Source: Akkermansia muciniphila
GTDB lineage: Bacteria; Verrucomicrobiota; Verrucomicrobiia; Verrucomicrobiales; V1-33
Assembly (NCBI GenBank): GCA_945861415.1
Contig: CAMAUV010000017.1
Span: 1-64,000 of the forward strand
Reading direction: 5' to 3'
Length of the DNA: 64,000 bases
How positions within the stretch are numbered: position 1 is the first letter of the stretch; each line of letters starts with the position of its first letter. Position numbers and translations under genes: made by a program. Under the pieces are notes generated by a model that worked only from the letters and a program-made list of their open reading frames with translations, did no database searches and had not been told where the DNA came from. Below are positions 1 to 7,987 of this stretch, one piece after another.

Positions 1-576
1 ATCAAAATGGTTTGCGGGGTTCACTGCCCGCACAGAGGACGCGCTCATGTCCCGCCTCCTCGAAGCATTCGCCTCCCTCTTCGCCTCTCCTGCTCTCATC
101 ACTGCACAGTGCAGAGTTTCAGGCGATGACTTTTGAGGATGGGTCTAAACAAGCCGCTGAGCAGATTCAAGAGACCGTGGGCCTATTCTTATCCACCCGG
201 AATGTTTGTTTATGGCGGACTTATCTTGTTCGGATTGGTTAGAATGAAAGGTTCTGCGGCCACTAAAGGAAACATGGTCGGCGGGAAGAATCGCAAGCCG
301 ACCACCTACCCTGATCGACCGCGCTGGACCCCACCTCAAGCGGGGCAGACAACGCCGCCGGAGGATGGTTTGCCGCTCTTGCCAGCTGCTGTGCCGATCA
401 TTGCGGGGTCTCCGGTTTTGCCAGCTGCACCTCCAGTTTTGCCGGGCCCATTGGCTGCCGGTCTTACGCTTCCCCCATTTGCCTACGTGCGCCGCACCAC
501 CAGAATTTCCTGCGCTCGCAGTGCAGCCGCCAGTCGTGGCTCGTGCCTTCCACCGCAGTTCTGCCCCGCGCTGCGC
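1..576. other. No confident gene; low-complexity Pro/Gly-rich stretch
   Basis: I find no reading frame here that I can support. A plus-strand frame from 133 is open to 705 but runs antisense into the PanB-like gene and is made of degenerate Pro/Leu/Ala text. Around 370-470 the DNA repeats a motif related to ttttgccagctgc, giving Pro-Ala-Val or, on the other strand, Gly-Lys-Thr-Gly repeats. This may be decayed sequence downstream of the minus-strand gene that ends at 577. Confidence 0.4.
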
Positions 577-1395
577 TCACTGCCCGCGCATTACTTCCTC
601 GAGGAGCGCCGCATCCATTTCCACCAAGTGGCTGCGGTCCGGGAAGCGGCCTTCTTTTACGTCCGCGATGTATTCCTTGAACGCCACCACGCGCTCCTCC
701 TGTAGACGGCGGTTTTCGGCGAGAAAGTTACGGTAGGCTTTTGCGTGGCGGGGCAGACGTTCATCGTAGTCGCCCAGAATGTCATCGCTGAAGAGAAACT
801 GCGAATCGCATCCACTGCCGGAACCCAGCGACATGAGGATTAGGCTGGTCTGCGAGCAGAGCCAGCTCGCCAGATTGTGCGGCACCACCTCAATCTCTGC
901 GGCATAGGCTCCGGCGTTTTCCAGTTCCTTCATGCGTGTATAAAGGGCGCGGGCTTCCGCCACCGTGCGGCCCAGCGCGCGATAGCCCGTCCACGTCACA
1001 TGCCGCGGCACCATGCCTATATGACCCACTATCGGAAGCCCCTCCCGTGCCATGGCCTCAATGATTCGCGGGCTTGCTGAACAATAGACTGAACTCGCCC
1101 CCGCCTCTAGCGCCCGGAAGCCCACGCGGATGGCCTCCTCTGCACTGGCCATGCCGTGCGGCGTCGCGGCAGATAGAAAACTCTCCGGAGCCGCGGCCAC
1201 CAACCGCGGGAGCCGGAGTTGCGCCTCCGGGGTATCAAAGCTGCAGCTCATGAGATCCACCCCGGCCAGTTCCGCCGCCGCCGCTTCCTCCGGCGATTTC
1301 ACATGGATGTGCGTCAGGCAGCGCTTTCCTTTGAGTTGCCTCAGATCATGGACGGTATATTTTCTTCGTGGACGTAGCATACCTTCGCGTGGCAC
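577..1395 (-). CDS. Divergent PanB-family (ketopantoate hydroxymethyltransferase-like) protein
   Basis: The 272-residue product has the PanB fold signature in its second half: GLPIVGHIGMVP (119-130), TGYRALGR (136-143), AGAYAAEIEVVP (161-172, with Glu169 at the E. coli PanB Glu181 position) and SDDILGDYDE near 203-212. True PanB condenses 5,10-methylene-THF with ketoisovalerate. Here the Mg and substrate residues look lost: by eye alignment E. coli Asp45 becomes Cys51, Asp84 becomes Ala, Lys112 becomes Tyr104 and Glu114 becomes Ser106. It therefore probably has another activity within the PEP mutase/isocitrate lyase superfamily. Start is a GTG at 1395; the ATG at 1380 is an alternative. It lies 169 bp downstream of the importer permease on the same strand, so a role in metabolising the imported compound is plausible but inferred. 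Confidence 0.75.
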   Translation of the reverse strand: MPREGMLRPRRKYTVHDLRQLKGKRCLTHIHVKSPEEAAAAELAGVDLMSCSFDTPEAQLRLPRLVAAAPESFLSAATPHGMASAEEAIRVGFRALEAGASSVYCSASPRIIEAMAREGLPIVGHIGMVPRHVTWTGYRALGRTVAEARALYTRMKELENAGAYAAEIEVVPHNLASWLCSQTSLILMSLGSGSGCDSQFLFSDDILGDYDERLPRHAKAYRNFLAENRRLQEERVVAFKEYIADVKEGRFPDRSHLVEMDAALLEEVMRGQ

Positions 1396-1564
1396 ACATC
1401 CCCTACCCCGGCAAGCATCCAGTGAGCAAGACAGCGTGGAACACTGACAACATTCTCCCGGGCTCGCTGAAATGACACCGCAACGGCACGCACGGATCCG
1501 CCTTGGCGACCTGCCTTACTTCCTGCACGCGGTTGTCCGCGATTCGACTCCGTGAGCCTGGCTC

Positions 1565-3295
1565 TCACGAAGACTGCCGCAGTGTCCTTCGCGCTAAAGA
1601 GGAAACCAAATCCCCGGCAAACACCAGCGCGGCACCGGCGAGGACAAAGAGGATCATTTCATCATAGCGATCAAAAGCGCGCGCGTCTTTGATCAGACGG
1701 CCAAGAGTGGCGATGCCCAGCATACCCAGCACTGTACCTTCGCGCAGACAGGTTTCCCACCGGTAGAAGAAATAGACAAGAAATCGAGGCAGGCTCAGTG
1801 GCAGCAAGGCTGTGGTGACAATCTGTCCGCGGGACGCGCCAAGTCCGCGCAGGGCGGAGGGAGCGCTATGATCGCTGTTCTCAATGATTTCCGCGCCGAG
1901 GCGACCGAGGATGCCGGCATTGTGCAGCGCCAGGGCCAGCACTGCGGCCCATGCTTGATCGCTGACCATGGCGATGAAAATGAATGCCCACACATACTCC
2001 GGGATGGAGCGGGAAAGAATGAAAAATCCGCGGGAACCGATCACCACGCTGCGCCATGCGAGCCTGCTCACCAGCGATGGCCGCCGCGCGGATGGTAAAA
2101 ACGGGGCGGGGCTGGCCAGATTTCGTGCAGCAAAGGGCAGCAGGCACCACGCCAGCACTGCGGACAGCATGATAGCGACCACACTGAGCGAGAGAGTGGT
2201 CAAAGCTGCGCGCCAGCCCTCGGATGAGGGACCAAAGAGTAAGTTCCGCGCCCAGTCGATTGCCGCGCCCCAGCCATGGCCCTGTTGCACGGGCCATGGC
2301 GTGATCTCAGTGAGGAAGCGCCGGATATTCTCCGCCCGCCGTGCCACCATGCCGGGATCCGCAGCCCATGAGCCGCTGAGCCACGACCATGCGATTCCAC
2401 CAGCCAGCAGCAGCAGGACCGCCTGCAGGGGCCTATCGTGGCGCGAAACTGTGCCCAGCACCATACGGCGGCGCACCCAACCGCTGGCGGCATCGAATAA
2501 AAACACCAGGACCAGCAGTGCATAGAGCGCAGTCCAGACTTCCCGGTAATGTAGGTTCTCATACGACAACTGGATGTTTAGCCCTAGCGTGGGCAGCCCG
2601 ACAAAACCCAGCACTGCGGCGGAACGCAGACCGCATTCAAAGCGGTAAAGGGCATAGGAAGTCATTTCCGCGCGCATCCTTGGCAGCGCGGCAAAGAGGA
2701 AGATGCGCAGCGGCCCGGCCCCCATAAGGCGAAACGCCTCGCGTGTTTCCTCCGGCATCTCTTCGGCAGTCTCGGCGAATACTTTGGCCAGCGTGCCGGC
2801 ATAGGGCAGCGAGATGGCGATGACCGCGGTAAGCGGCGAAATGCCGACCGCAGCGAGAAAGATGGTAGCCCAGATGAGTTCATGGACAGAGCGCATCAGT
2901 GTCATGAGCAACCGCGCCGGCAACCACACCATGCGCGCCGCAAGGGTCCGCCGCTCAGGCCACCAGACTCGTGACCCCAGAAATCCAAGAACCAGACCAC
3001 CCGCAATGCTGAGGCTCACTGCCGCCAGCGCTATCCTCAAGGTCTCCACGGCCGCCCTGCCCGTCTGAACGAGGAACGGGGCCGCTTCCGCCGGCAGGCC
3101 TGTGCGGTTCTCGTAATCCACCGCTGGTTGAAAGGCCGCGCCAAAGAACGCACCCGCAGCTTTCCAGCCCGGTTGCGAAGGTAACACGCCTGAGGGTTTC
3201 AATCCCAGCCACAGCCCCGCTATCACAGCGGCCAGCAACACGAGTGTCAGGAGCATCCGGCGGCGCGGAAACCGGTCTGTCAGCAAATTCGTCAT
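1565..3295 (-). CDS. phnE: Phosphonate-type ABC transporter permease, two PhnE domains fused
   Basis: This 576-residue inner-membrane protein carries two consecutive PhnE-like permease domains (about 1-285 and 290-576), each with its own cytoplasmic coupling loop: EAFRLMGAGPLRIFLFAALP in the first half and ALRGLGASRGQIVTTALLP in the second. Usual PhnE proteins are about 260-280 residues and work as dimers, so this is a natural fused dimer. The first domain starts with a hydrophobic segment at about 14-30. It lies downstream of the ATPase and binding-protein genes on the same strand. The 103-bp gap before it holds a repeat, so co-transcription with phnC is likely but not shown. The real substrate could be phosphonate, phosphite or another oxyanion. 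Confidence 0.87.
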   Translation of the reverse strand: MTNLLTDRFPRRRMLLTLVLLAAVIAGLWLGLKPSGVLPSQPGWKAAGAFFGAAFQPAVDYENRTGLPAEAAPFLVQTGRAAVETLRIALAAVSLSIAGGLVLGFLGSRVWWPERRTLAARMVWLPARLLMTLMRSVHELIWATIFLAAVGISPLTAVIAISLPYAGTLAKVFAETAEEMPEETREAFRLMGAGPLRIFLFAALPRMRAEMTSYALYRFECGLRSAAVLGFVGLPTLGLNIQLSYENLHYREVWTALYALLVLVFLFDAASGWVRRRMVLGTVSRHDRPLQAVLLLLAGGIAWSWLSGSWAADPGMVARRAENIRRFLTEITPWPVQQGHGWGAAIDWARNLLFGPSSEGWRAALTTLSLSVVAIMLSAVLAWCLLPFAARNLASPAPFLPSARRPSLVSRLAWRSVVIGSRGFFILSRSIPEYVWAFIFIAMVSDQAWAAVLALALHNAGILGRLGAEIIENSDHSAPSALRGLGASRGQIVTTALLPLSLPRFLVYFFYRWETCLREGTVLGMLGIATLGRLIKDARAFDRYDEMILFVLAGAALVFAGDLVSSLARRTLRQSS

Positions 3296-3298
3296 GAG

Positions 3299-3392
3299 TT
3301 TGTCTGCAGATTTAGCAGATTCACGCAGATGACTAAATTATCGACTCCTGAGCCCCGCCCGAAACTGCGGAAATCTGCGTCATCTGCGGACA
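3299..3392. repeat. Intergenic 'cgcagatgac' repeat pair
   Basis: Between phnE and phnC there are two related elements in opposite orientation: tctgcagatttagcag followed by attcacgcagatgac (about 3301-3334), and ctgcggaaatctgcgtcatc (about 3366-3387), whose reverse complement contains gcagatgacgcagattt. Short repeats of this wording are common intergenic elements in some Verrucomicrobia and Planctomycetes genomes (general impression, not checked here). They could fold the mRNA between the two cistrons. Confidence 0.5.
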
Positions 3393-3398
3393 CCCTTT

Positions 3399-4160
3399 TC
3401 ATACTGTGAGATCGGCGCCGAGGCCGTAGAGCGCGCGGTATTCCGCTTCACCAACCTCCGCAGAGGGTTTGTCGAAGATGACGCGCCCGGCCCGCAACCC
3501 GATGAGGCGGGGGAAAAACTCGCGCGCCAGTTCGAACTGATGCAAGCTCACCAATAAGGTCAGTCCGTCCTCGCGACAGATGCCCGTGAGCAGTTGGAGC
3601 ACGTCGCGGGCGCGGGCGGGATCGAGACTGCTCACCGGCTCATCCGCAAGGAGCGACTGCGGCTGCTGCCAAAGAGCCCGGGCGATGGCTACGCGTTGCT
3701 GCTGGCCGCCACTGAGGTGATCCACCCGGCTGTAGAGGCGGTCATCCAGCCCCACCCGGGCAAGGAGCTTTAGCATCTCTGCCTTTTCCGCCCGGGATGG
3801 CATGACCACCTGACGAAGGCCGCTGAGCAGACCACAGCGTCCCAACCGGCCGCAGGCGAGGTTTGCCGACACGCGCATATTGGGTACCAGCCCCCCGTGC
3901 TGATGGATAAATCCCGTAGCCGCCCGCCGCACCTGCAAGGCCGGACCATTCAGCGACACGAGATCGGCCCCATCCAGAAGGACACGGCCGGAGGAGGGAA
4001 GCACCGCGCCGGTCAGCAGCCGCAGAAAAGTGCTTTTGCCGCCGCCGCTGGGACCGACCACGGCAGCATGTTCGCCGCAGGCGGCGGTGAGCGATAAACC
4101 GCTCAACGCAGTCACCGGGCCAAAGGTTACCGAGACCTTGTCTAGTTCATAAGCGACCAT
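3399..4160 (-). CDS. phnC: Phosphonate-type ABC transporter ATP-binding protein
   Basis: A 253-residue ABC ATPase that would energise the import system. Walker A is GPSGGGKST (36-44), the signature is LSGGQQQ (149-155) followed by RVAIARAL, and Walker B is SLLADEP (169-175). A His in LLVSLHQ near 210 is the switch histidine. The length and the QHGGLVPN Q-loop segment fit the PhnC family. It starts 6 bp after the stop of the binding-protein gene, so translational coupling is likely. The specific substrate cannot be read from this subunit. Confidence 0.9.
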   Translation of the reverse strand: MVAYELDKVSVTFGPVTALSGLSLTAACGEHAAVVGPSGGGKSTFLRLLTGAVLPSSGRVLLDGADLVSLNGPALQVRRAATGFIHQHGGLVPNMRVSANLACGRLGRCGLLSGLRQVVMPSRAEKAEMLKLLARVGLDDRLYSRVDHLSGGQQQRVAIARALWQQPQSLLADEPVSSLDPARARDVLQLLTGICREDGLTLLVSLHQFELAREFFPRLIGLRAGRVIFDKPSAEVGEAEYRALYGLGADLTV

Positions 4161-4166
4161 ACAGGA

Positions 4167-5162
4167 TCAGCGCACGATTCCGAATTCCCTGCATAGCTTT
4201 TCAAGGGTATCGAAATCTTTGTTTGTCACTTCGATCAGCGCCTCACGCGGGAACACCTTGAGCAGCTCCGGTGCTTTGGTGGTGATACTAATGAGCGCCC
4301 CTTTCAGCTTGTCTGTAAAACCCGCCCCAAAATCCGTCTCTAGGGACGGATGCGCAGTGAAATTGTAATCCTGAAATCCAGGGGTCACCCAGATGACCTT
4401 CACCACAACGGGATCCACTTTACCCTCTTTGACCATCTTCTCATAAACAGTGTAGTCGCACACGCCCGCCTGAACCGCTCCGGTGCTCACCATTTCGACC
4501 GTCTTGTCATGGCCGCCGGAGAAGATCGCAGGAGCGGTGAAAAACTCTTTCTCTCCCTTACAGGTGTTTTGTTTGATAAAGTGGGATGGCATCACACGAC
4601 CAGAAGTCGAACTCTCGCTGCCAAATGCAAACTTCACCGTCCCGATAGCTGCGGGGAAAGTAGCCGACTTTTCCAGACCAGTGTCCTTATGAGCGATGAA
4701 GTAGCTCTTGAAATCAGGATCCTCTTTGCCCTGCACGATGGCCTGCGCTCCCGGAACGGCAGCCCTGGCCTGCACCCCGGTCACGCCGCCAAACCAGGCG
4801 AGCTGAATCTGCCCGTTTTTGAAGGCTTCGACGCTCGCCTTATAGTCGGCGCTGGGAAAAAACTCCACGGTGACGCCCAGTTCCTCGCTTAAATGCGAGG
4901 CGATAGGGTCGAATTTCGCTTTGAGTTCTGTAGCGTTCTGGTTGGGAATTGCCGAGAAACGCAGAACTTTTGGCGCTGTGGAAGCACCGCGGCCGCTGGA
5001 GGAACTGCCGGTGACGGGGGCAGCCTCGGGCTTTTTGTCGCAGGAGGTGAAGACGGCGAGAGCCGCAGCCGCGGCACCACGCACCAGAATGTGTCGGGTG
5101 ATGTTCAAGAGTGTATAGAGTTGGATTAGGTTGCGCCCCCGGGACCGGGAACGCACTTTCAC
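4167..5162 (-). CDS. phnD: Phosphonate/phosphite-type periplasmic binding lipoprotein
   Basis: The 331-residue product is a substrate-binding protein of the PhnD/PtxB type: VLRFSAIPNQNATELKAKF near the mature N terminus, then QIQLAWFGGVTG and FAFGSESSTSGRVMPSHF, which are the ligand-loop motifs of this family (Ser-Ser-Thr-Ser-Gly binds the oxyanion). The N terminus has basic residues, a hydrophobic segment and Cys41 in a loose lipobox, so a lipid-anchored protein is likely. The start is GTG at 5162. A TTG or internal start nearer the hydrophobic segment is possible because the first 25 residues are unusually basic. It is first in the importer operon; the ligand is not determined by sequence. 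Confidence 0.88.
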   Translation of the reverse strand: MKVRSRSRGRNLIQLYTLLNITRHILVRGAAAAALAVFTSCDKKPEAAPVTGSSSSGRGASTAPKVLRFSAIPNQNATELKAKFDPIASHLSEELGVTVEFFPSADYKASVEAFKNGQIQLAWFGGVTGVQARAAVPGAQAIVQGKEDPDFKSYFIAHKDTGLEKSATFPAAIGTVKFAFGSESSTSGRVMPSHFIKQNTCKGEKEFFTAPAIFSGGHDKTVEMVSTGAVQAGVCDYTVYEKMVKEGKVDPVVVKVIWVTPGFQDYNFTAHPSLETDFGAGFTDKLKGALISITTKAPELLKVFPREALIEVTNKDFDTLEKLCREFGIVR

Positions 5163-5211
5163 CCTATCGCGTTCCGCATTCTCACAAGCCCAATCCTGAA
5201 TCCGGCTGCAC

Positions 5212-6522
5212 TCAGGGCACCACCCGCCAGCAGCGGACAGTGGTGCTGTTCCGGACGAAAACGCAGCCGTTGCTGTAGGCGGGATGCACCCAAACGACCG
5301 GGCGGTCTTTCACGTCGGGACAGTTGGGTTCGATGAGCTTTTTGCGCGACTGCTCCTTGTAGCCCTCGGGGGTGAGGGTGGCACGGATGAGTTCGCCCTG
5401 TTCGCTGAAGAGCAGGAACTCGTTTCCTGTGCGGCCGAGCCTAGTAAGGAAGGCATTGCCCCAGCGGACCTCTTTGCCGGAGGTAGGGGCGAAAGTTTCC
5501 CACCGGCGCTTTCCGGTTTCCCACTCTAGGCACCGGAACTGGCCGTAACTGCACACGCCATAAATGTGGCCATCGACCAGCAGAGGGCTGCACATCAGGG
5601 CGTTTAGGTGCTCGGTGCGCGTATCACTCTCGCGCTCAGTTTCCCATACTAATTCCGGCGCTGCGGAGCCGGCAGAGAGTTTCAGCATCTTGCTTCCCCA
5701 CCAAAAATTGCTCACCAGTAGCCGGCCATCATGATAGAGCGGCGCGGCCATGGTGACCCCGTTTTTGGTTTCCCGGGGAATGGACCACAAAATCTTGCCG
5801 CCGCGAGGTTCCAGCGCATTAATAGCCTCTCCGTGCCAGAGGATTAACAGGGGTTTTCCCGCGAAAATAGTAATAGCTGGCGGACAGTAGCCGCTTTGAC
5901 GCGAACTAAGGGCTCTCCATGCCTCTTTTCCGGTCATTTTATCGAATGCCACGCAGGTTCCACTGTCTCCAGCCCCAAGGCAGATCACAAGATTTTCCCA
6001 AATCAACGGATGGCCGGAAAAGCCCCATATAGGCGGTTTAGCACTAAGTTTCTTTTTTAAATTGTGCTGCCAGATCGCCTTACCGCTCGCCAATTCCGCG
6101 CAGATAAGCTGCCCTTCTCCTCCGAGCGAGTAGATTCGGCCATCGCTCACCGTGGGAGTGGCTCGCGGGCCGTCGTTGTAGTCGAAGGTGTAAGACTCCG
6201 TCCGGCGCTGACGCCACTTTTCGGCGCCATCGGCAACGGATAGAGCCAGCAATTCCTCCTCACCTTTAACCCCGCTGGAGGTGTCTTTCTGGTCAGCAGC
6301 GCGGTAAAATGAGGGGATCAGCACCAGCCCGTCCGCCACAGCAGGACCGGCATACGCCCCGCCCACTGGCCGCTCCCAAAGCAACTGAGCCGCCGCAGGA
6401 TCTGCTTTTTCGACACCCGGCTCGTCCCATACTCCGTCGCGGGCGGGCCCCATCCACTGCGGCCAGTCGGCTGCCGTTAACGGGGAGACGGCGAAAGCGA
6501 GAATTAAGATATAGCTTTTCAT
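5212..6522 (-). CDS. Exported PQQ-like beta-propeller repeat protein
   Basis: The 436-residue protein starts with a Sec signal peptide (residues 1-17, cleaving before ADWPQW) and then the DWPQWMGPARDGVW motif that opens many PQQ-like beta-propellers of Planctomycetes and Verrucomicrobia. Propeller-blade motifs such as YSLGGEGQLICAELASGKA and THE Trp-rich WEKxxG-type strands recur along the chain. No PQQ-cofactor dehydrogenase residues are evident, so it is more likely a structural or binding propeller in the periplasm than an enzyme. It ends 49 bp upstream of phnD on the same strand, so it could be transcribed with the importer, although the function gives no obvious link. Confidence 0.85.
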   Translation of the reverse strand: MKSYILILAFAVSPLTAADWPQWMGPARDGVWDEPGVEKADPAAAQLLWERPVGGAYAGPAVADGLVLIPSFYRAADQKDTSSGVKGEEELLALSVADGAEKWRQRRTESYTFDYNDGPRATPTVSDGRIYSLGGEGQLICAELASGKAIWQHNLKKKLSAKPPIWGFSGHPLIWENLVICLGAGDSGTCVAFDKMTGKEAWRALSSRQSGYCPPAITIFAGKPLLILWHGEAINALEPRGGKILWSIPRETKNGVTMAAPLYHDGRLLVSNFWWGSKMLKLSAGSAAPELVWETERESDTRTEHLNALMCSPLLVDGHIYGVCSYGQFRCLEWETGKRRWETFAPTSGKEVRWGNAFLTRLGRTGNEFLLFSEQGELIRATLTPEGYKEQSRKKLIEPNCPDVKDRPVVWVHPAYSNGCVFVRNSTTVRCWRVVP

Positions 6523-6644
6523 GCGAATTAAACACGAATACCGGAAGAGTCCGGCAATTTCAACCGGTGGAAACTGACGGTGTGCGATACGGGCGCGAGG
6601 TGCAAATCCCTCGCTTTTTGACTTTCCGATTTATAGAACCCCTC

Positions 6645-7028
6645 TGACTAGCCTCCTCATGCAACGGCTACGCCGGTCATCCCTTCCGAGTGCAGCTAAG
6701 CCACGAACTCGCCGCGCGAGGGCACATCGCGCTGCACATTTTCGCAGGAGGGCGGCAGACTCCCCGGGAAGAATTGACTCGGCAAAGCCCAAGTCTGCTA
6801 GCTATACCCGCAGTGAACCTTGCAGCCCGAATCGCGAACGAAGAAGGAACCAGCCTAACAGTTGCGCCCTCCGATACGTCCTGTTTTCTCGCAGCGGCGC
6901 GACAGTTGATTGGCGATGCTGAATTGGGATCGGCCATGGGGGCCAAGGCGCGCGGTTATGCGGAAAAGAACTTCACGATCTGAACTATCGGCGACCAGTT
7001 TGAGGCCCTGCTGGCCACGGAAAAATAA
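6645..7028 (+). pseudogene. Remnant of a group-1 glycosyltransferase (large internal deletion)
   Basis: In one frame the sequence reads YAGHPFRVQLSHELAARGH and LHIFAGG, which is the N-terminal donor-domain start of a WcaI/GT4-like glycosyltransferase. It then jumps directly to a C-terminal text with IPAVNLAARIANEEGTSL, TVAPSDTSCFLAAARQLIGD and GAKARGYAEKNF. An in-frame TGA (6981-6983) interrupts the last helix, and TIGDQFEALLATEK continues to a TAA at 7026-7028. A normal enzyme is about 400 residues; only about 125 codons remain and the catalytic middle is missing. No initiation codon with a good ribosome site is visible. It is most likely non-functional. Confidence 0.7.
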
Positions 7029-7109
7029 ACGCGCCTGCGGAACAACTCTTTGTTTTCACTGCCATTGGGAAGCGTAATGGTGGTAAATTCAAACACCTTA
7101 CCCTCCCAT

Positions 7110-7889
7110 ATGAATACCACCCGCCGCCAGTTTATCGTCACCACCGCCGCCGTCGCCGCAGCTGCCACCACTGCCGTCAGATCCGGAGCGCAAACTCCAA
7201 CTGCCGCACCCGCCACGACCACACCTGCCGGCCCCTTCACACTCGCCCCCCTGCCCTATGCGCCGGAAGGGCTTGAGCCCCACATTGATGTACTCACCAT
7301 GAACATTCACCACGGCAAGCACCACAAGGCCTACGTGGATAACCTGAACAAGGCCATCGCCCTGCACGCTGCCCTGCAAAAGAAAACGCTCGAAAACCTC
7401 ATCGGTGATCTGAACTTCCTGCCGGAAGACATTCGCAAGCCCGTGCAGAACAACGGCGGCGGTCACTGGAATCACACATTCTTCTGGTCCCTCATGGCTG
7501 CTCCCGGAAAACCCGGCATCGGAGGCGAACCTTCGGACAGCCCGCTGGCGCGTGAGATCAACGGTTCCTTCGGTTCGGTGGAAAAATTCAAAACCGCCTT
7601 CGCAGACGCGGCCATGAAACGCTTCGGCAGCGGATGGGCATGGCTCATCGTCAAAGCCGAAGGAAAACTCGCGGTCGTTTCCACCGCCAATCAAGACAAT
7701 CCCCTGATGCAGGGCATCGTTCCCAACGGAGACCGCGGCGTTCCCATTCTCGGACTGGATGTCTGGGAACACGCCTACTATCTCCATTACCAAAACAAGC
7801 GCGCCGATTACGTCACCGCATGGTGGAATGTGGTGAACTGGAATGAAGTGGCGAAGAATTACGAGGCCGCAGTGAAAGCGACAAAATAG
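7110..7889 (+). CDS. sodA: Exported Fe/Mn superoxide dismutase (Mn-type residues)
   Basis: From the ATG at 7110 the protein has 259 residues. It begins [12 protein letters not shown], a twin-arginine-like signal followed by an Ala/Thr-rich hydrophobic stretch, so it should be exported. The catalytic domain starts near residue 43. Metal ligands are His67 (NIHHGKHH), His122 (HWNHTFFW), Asp217 and His221 (DVWEHAYY). Gly-Gly-Gly-His before His122 and NQDNPL near 195 are typical of manganese rather than iron enzymes. It converts superoxide to peroxide and oxygen, here probably in the periplasm. A longer frame begins at 7050, but the Arg-Arg signal makes 7110 the better start. A bidirectional terminator follows. 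Confidence 0.93.
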   Translation: MNTTRRQFIVTTAAVAAAATTAVRSGAQTPTAAPATTTPAGPFTLAPLPYAPEGLEPHIDVLTMNIHHGKHHKAYVDNLNKAIALHAALQKKTLENLIGDLNFLPEDIRKPVQNNGGGHWNHTFFWSLMAAPGKPGIGGEPSDSPLAREINGSFGSVEKFKTAFADAAMKRFGSGWAWLIVKAEGKLAVVSTANQDNPLMQGIVPNGDRGVPILGLDVWEHAYYLHYQNKRADYVTAWWNVVNWNEVAKNYEAAVKATK

Positions 7890-7914
7890 CTGGCGCGACA
7901 GGGCATGACGGGCT

Positions 7915-7957
7915 CTAAAAAAACAGGCGCACTTCTACCGAAGTGCGCCTGCCTTTT
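7915..7957. terminator. Bidirectional intrinsic terminator between sodA and pnp
   Basis: A perfect 12-bp stem (7924-7935 with 7940-7951, arms caggcgcacttc and gaagtgcgcctg) closes a tacc loop. On the minus strand it is followed by a run of seven or more T residues, serving pnp; on the plus strand by cctttt, serving the superoxide dismutase gene. The two genes converge on it. Confidence 0.9.
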
Positions 7958-7987
7958 GATCAGGAATAAATCCAGAGACTGTCGCGG

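Noticed and set aside
133-705. Open proline-rich frame at the left end
   Set aside because: It overlaps the PanB-like gene antisense and is low-complexity without a recognisable domain.
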